From Pseudomonas piscis (GTDB lineage Bacteria > Pseudomonadota > Gammaproteobacteria > Pseudomonadales > Pseudomonadaceae): DNA of 64,000 bases. The stretch covers positions 1,922,001-1,986,000 of the forward strand of contig NZ_WHUV01000001.1 of assembly GCF_009380155.1 (NCBI RefSeq), given 5' to 3'. Positions 61,516 through 64,000 of this stretch are shown here, one piece after another (position 1 is the first letter of the stretch; every line of letters begins with the position of its first letter). The notes under the pieces were generated by a model. That model ran no database searches. It saw only the letters and a program-made list of their open reading frames with translations, and was not told the DNA's origin. The translations under genes were made by a program, and so were the position numbers.

Positions 61516-61974
61516 ATGATAAGAAAACACAACGCCTGGCTGGCCGCCGGGCTGCTGGCCGGCCTGTTGAACAGCGGTGCATGGGCCCACGGCAACGTAG
61601 TGCCCCAGGCGGTGGAGACCAAGGGCCTGACCCCGGTCAAGGACGCTGGCGTGACCCTGGACGGCGACGGCTGGGCCGCGGTCAACCCTTACCGGGCCAG
61701 CCCCGAGCGGGACAAGGCGGTGGAAATCGGCGCCTCGGCCTACAACCAGAACTGCGCCGCCTGCCATGGCCTGGAAGCCAAGTCCGGTGGCATTGCCCCG
61801 GACCTGCGCATGCTGGATGTCGGCGAGGCCGGGGATGAGTGGTTCGTCGAGCGGGTGCGCCATGGCGCGGTGCGCGATGGCCGGGTGTACATGCCGAAGA
61901 TGGCCGACTACCTGAGCCAGGAGGCCCTGTGGGCGGTGCGCAGCTACCTCGACAGCGTGCACGTCGAGGAATGA
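61516..61974 (+). CDS. exaB: cytochrome c550, electron acceptor of the quinoprotein, 152 aa
   Basis: ATG at 61516 is 7 nt after GAGGG; the in-frame ATG at 61510 is too close. Signal peptide ends NSGAWA. One heme c site NQNCAACHGLEAKSG (CxxCH); Met ligand candidate in GRVYMPKMADYLSQEALWAVRSYLDS. A PQQ-ADH-associated class I cytochrome of this length and context is ExaB (PedF). It takes electrons from ExaA. Confidence 0.92.
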   Translation: MIRKHNAWLAAGLLAGLLNSGAWAHGNVVPQAVETKGLTPVKDAGVTLDGDGWAAVNPYRASPERDKAVEIGASAYNQNCAACHGLEAKSGGIAPDLRMLDVGEAGDEWFVERVRHGAVRDGRVYMPKMADYLSQEALWAVRSYLDSVHVEE

Positions 61975-61979
61975 CGGCC

Positions 61980-62744
61980 ATGCGCCTCTGGGTGCTGTAC
62001 CTGGGCGGCCTGCTGCTGAGTTCGCCACTGGTCTTCGCGGCCCCCATCGAGCCCGGCCCGGACCCGGTGCCGTCGGTGATGTGGGCCTACTACCATCGGC
62101 AGATCCTGGCGGACGCGCCTTTCGTCTTCGATGAACGGGTCAAGCTGCTGGCGCCGCCGTTCGCCGAGGATGCGCGGCAGGTGCCGTTGGAAATCGACGC
62201 CCGGGCCTTGGCCGGCGAAGTGGTGAAGATCCTCGCCTGGGCCGAGCTCAACCCACTGCCGCGGATCGTCGATTTCACCCCCGGCGCCGGGGTGCAGCCC
62301 TGGTTGTCGATCCGTATCCGCATCGAGCAGGCCACGCCCCTGCGCGCCGCGGTGCTGACCCGCGATGGCCTGTGGCACGTTGGCTCGGCCCTGATCGATG
62401 CCGCTGGCGGCGGCTGCACCGCCCCCAGCGTGGTGCGCAGCCAGCCCGGCTGGGAAGAGCACGTCGGCCAGGTGCTGGGCGCGCGCTATCCCCGGAGCGG
62501 CGCCAGCCGCTTGCGCCTGCAGGTGTCGCACCCGATGGACAACGGCCTGCTCAACGGCATTCCCGAATTCTTCCTCAACCAGGCGCAGCTGCTGGACACC
62601 GACCATCGCGTGCTGGCACACCTGGAGCTATACCCGGCGGTCAGCGAAAACCCCAGCCTGGGGTTCGACCTCCAGGCCACCGGGCAGACCCGCCTGCTAC
62701 TGCAGGACAACAACGGCAATCAGTTCGAAGCGGCCATTCCCTGA
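61980..62744 (+). CDS. quinoprotein-associated SoxYZ-like carrier protein, 254 aa
   Basis: Start ATG 61980, 9 nt after GAGGA; an ATG at 61971 overlapping the exaB stop is an alternative. Signal peptide MRLWVLYLGGLLLSSPLVFA. The SoxY-like half (about 45-150: VPLEIDARALAGEVVKILAWAELNPLPRIVDFTPG) carries the Cys in GGGCTAPS, as in the GGCGG-type swinging arm. The SoxZ-like half follows (SHPMDNGLL...IPEFFLNQAQLLD). Fused SoxYZ proteins of this kind accompany quinoprotein dehydrogenases; what they carry is not established. Confidence 0.88.
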   Translation: MRLWVLYLGGLLLSSPLVFAAPIEPGPDPVPSVMWAYYHRQILADAPFVFDERVKLLAPPFAEDARQVPLEIDARALAGEVVKILAWAELNPLPRIVDFTPGAGVQPWLSIRIRIEQATPLRAAVLTRDGLWHVGSALIDAAGGGCTAPSVVRSQPGWEEHVGQVLGARYPRSGASRLRLQVSHPMDNGLLNGIPEFFLNQAQLLDTDHRVLAHLELYPAVSENPSLGFDLQATGQTRLLLQDNNGNQFEAAIP

Positions 62745-62759
62745 GCCCAGGAGCAAAGC

Positions 62760-63689
62760 ATGCGCTGGATACTGCTGGTGTGTCTGAGCCTGAGCCTGCC
62801 GGCCCGGGCCGAGCTGGACTACCGCCTCGAGCCCCGGCAGATCGCCGAGGACACCTGGCTACTGGAAGGCGGCACCGAGAATTTCTCCCGGGACAACGGC
62901 GGCAACATCGTCAATACCGGGTTCATCGTTACCGAGGCCGGGGTGCTGGTGATCGACACCGGGCCGTCGAAACGCTATGGCCAGGCCCTGCGCGAGGCGA
63001 TTGCCGGCACCACCGGCAAACCGGTGATCCAGGTGCTGCTGACCCACCATCACCCGGACCATGTGCTGGGCAACCAGGCCTTCGCCGATGTGCCCATCGG
63101 TGCCCTGGCCGGCACCACCGAACTGCTGCGCCAGCAGGGTGACGCCATGGCCGAGAACCTCTACCGGCTGGTGGGCGACTGGATGCGCGGCACCGAGGTG
63201 GTGCTGCCCAACCGGACCCTGGAACCCGGGGTGCTGGAGATCGGCGGACACCGCCTGCGGTTGCTGGCCCTGGCCGGCCATACCGGCGCCGACCTGGCGA
63301 TTTTCGACGAGCGCACCGGGGTGTTGTTCGCCGGCGACCTGGTGTTCTACCAGCGCGCCCTGACCACCCCCAACAGCCCGGGGCTGCAGGTCTGGCTCAA
63401 GGACCTGGACCGCCTGCAAGCCTTGCCCTGGCGGCTGGTGGTGCCCGGCCACGGCCCGGTGGCCAGCAGCGCCGTTCCCTTTGCCCAGATGCGTGACTAC
63501 CTGGGCTGGCTGCACCAGCTGCTGAGCGACGGCGCTGCCCGTGGCGACGACATGGCCGAACTGATCCGCGCGCCGATCCCCGCGCGTTTTGCCGCCATCA
63601 GCCTGACCCGCTATGAGCTGATCCGCAGTGTCAGCCACCTGTACCCGAGCTACGAGCGCAAGCAGATGCAGCGGATCGACCTGCCTTGA
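62760..63689 (+). CDS. quinoprotein relay system zinc metallohydrolase, 309 aa
   Basis: ATG 62760 follows AGGAG. Signal peptide (to LPARA). Metallo-beta-lactamase fold: GNIVNTGFIVTEAGVLVIDTG, zinc motif THHHPDH (about residues 97-103), second His in ALAGHTGADLAI, Asp in LFAGDLVFY, and final His VVPGHGPVA. It belongs with the SoxH-related hydrolases found in quinoprotein/SoxYZ-like loci, 15 nt after the carrier gene. It probably acts on an adduct carried by the SoxYZ-like protein. Confidence 0.9.
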   Translation: MRWILLVCLSLSLPARAELDYRLEPRQIAEDTWLLEGGTENFSRDNGGNIVNTGFIVTEAGVLVIDTGPSKRYGQALREAIAGTTGKPVIQVLLTHHHPDHVLGNQAFADVPIGALAGTTELLRQQGDAMAENLYRLVGDWMRGTEVVLPNRTLEPGVLEIGGHRLRLLALAGHTGADLAIFDERTGVLFAGDLVFYQRALTTPNSPGLQVWLKDLDRLQALPWRLVVPGHGPVASSAVPFAQMRDYLGWLHQLLSDGAARGDDMAELIRAPIPARFAAISLTRYELIRSVSHLYPSYERKQMQRIDLP

Positions 63690-63725
63690 ACCCAGCCCGG
63701 TGAATCTCCATCCCCATGACCTCTT

Positions 63726-63857
63726 TAGCCGCTGCCGCAGGCTGCGAATGGCTGCGCAGCGGGCGCGACGGTCCTGAGGACGCTGCAGGTCCGGTGGTCG
63801 CTTGCCAGGCAAGGCCCTGCAGGCCTTTGCGCAGCCTCGCAGGCTCGGCAGCGGCTA
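63726..63857. repeat. REP-like inverted repeat
   Basis: TAGCCGCTGCCG (63726-63737) and CGGCAGCGGCTA (63846-63857) are perfect 12-bp inverted arms, with further GCAGCCT/AGGCTGC pairing inside. A Pseudomonas-type dispersed palindrome downstream of the metallohydrolase gene. Confidence 0.65.
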
Positions 63858-64000
63858 CAGGGTGTGGGGCAGGCGAGGGGGTATTCAGCCTACGACCAAA
63901 TGACGAGAGTCCCCCTGCCAACGATGCATTCGTCGCTGCCCTGGGGTTCTCTACCATCGAGCCATCGCCTGTCGTGGGACAGGCATCGACCCGCAGAGGC
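63858..64000. other. end of window, possible upstream region of the next gene
   Basis: No gene begins here. TACGACCAAATGACGAG (63891-63907) partly resembles the TACCAA motifs at 55053, 55172 and 61399, suggesting the start of another promoter of the same regulon beyond the edge. Confidence 0.3.

Noticed and set aside
63631..63957. Minus-strand ORF of 108 codons
   Set aside because: It spans a REP-like palindrome and the end of the metallohydrolase gene, with no ribosome binding site or recognisable product.

Overview
The window is GC-rich, densely coded chromosomal DNA of a Pseudomonas, most likely from the P. fluorescens/P. protegens/P. chlororaphis side of the genus. The gene families (AcoR-driven acetoin operon, AgmR/NahK/NosP and quinoprotein ethanol oxidation cluster, MocR and RpiR regulators) and the Pseudomonas-type intergenic repeats support this. 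It is an inference from content, not a database match.

Layout: 1-4.8 kb holds a HAD hydrolase cut by the window edge, two small proteins, a divergent LysR/MFS pair and two small membrane proteins. 4.8-14.4 kb is acyl-CoA metabolism with regulators: a DmdC-like acyl-CoA dehydrogenase, a DmdB-like acyl-CoA synthetase, a cytosolic FixL/FixJ-like two-component pair, a 3-hydroxyacyl-CoA dehydrogenase, two TetR and one AraC regulator. 14.6-22.3 kb is the acetoin/2,3-butanediol locus: acoR, a sigma-54 promoter with upstream sites, acoX-acoA-acoB-acoC and a butanediol dehydrogenase, closed by a terminator. 22.4-30.5 kb carries a lipoprotein, an orphan HicB-like protein, a TetR/O-methyltransferase pair, a MocR regulator divergent from an acetyltransferase/NAD(P)H oxidoreductase/AhpD-like operon, and a hicAB pair.

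30.5-41.8 kb is an accessory region, visibly less GC-rich, with no integrase or transposase. It contains an HXS locus (31.85-35.49 kb): HxsD, two radical SAM proteins HxsB and HxsC, and the secreted substrate HxsA with six consecutive His-x-Ser triplets. Next comes a Gabija-like pair (36.98-40.93 kb): an OLD-family ATPase/TOPRIM nuclease plus a UvrD-like helicase. The HXS locus lies between two direct copies of a segment of about 520 bp (a structured repeat plus a small gene, truncated in one copy). Six copies of that structured repeat occur in the window. Their helices are kept by compensatory base changes, so the fold, not the sequence, appears to be maintained.

41.9-48.3 kb is an amino-acid uptake and catabolism unit: ABC transporter, DadA-like FAD oxidase, RpiR regulator and a divergent DpkA-like reductase. 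The likely theme is a D-amino acid oxidised to a cyclic imino acid and then reduced.

48.5-64 kb is a porin followed by the PQQ-dependent alcohol oxidation region: NosP/NahK, AgmR, a CXXCW protein, a membrane histidine kinase/regulator pair resembling PedS2/PedR2, a parD with a frameshifted parE, a pentapeptide-repeat protein, the quinoprotein ethanol dehydrogenase (Ca-type active site), its cytochrome c, a SoxYZ-like carrier and a relay metallohydrolase. A TACCAA-type motif recurs in the control regions of this cluster.
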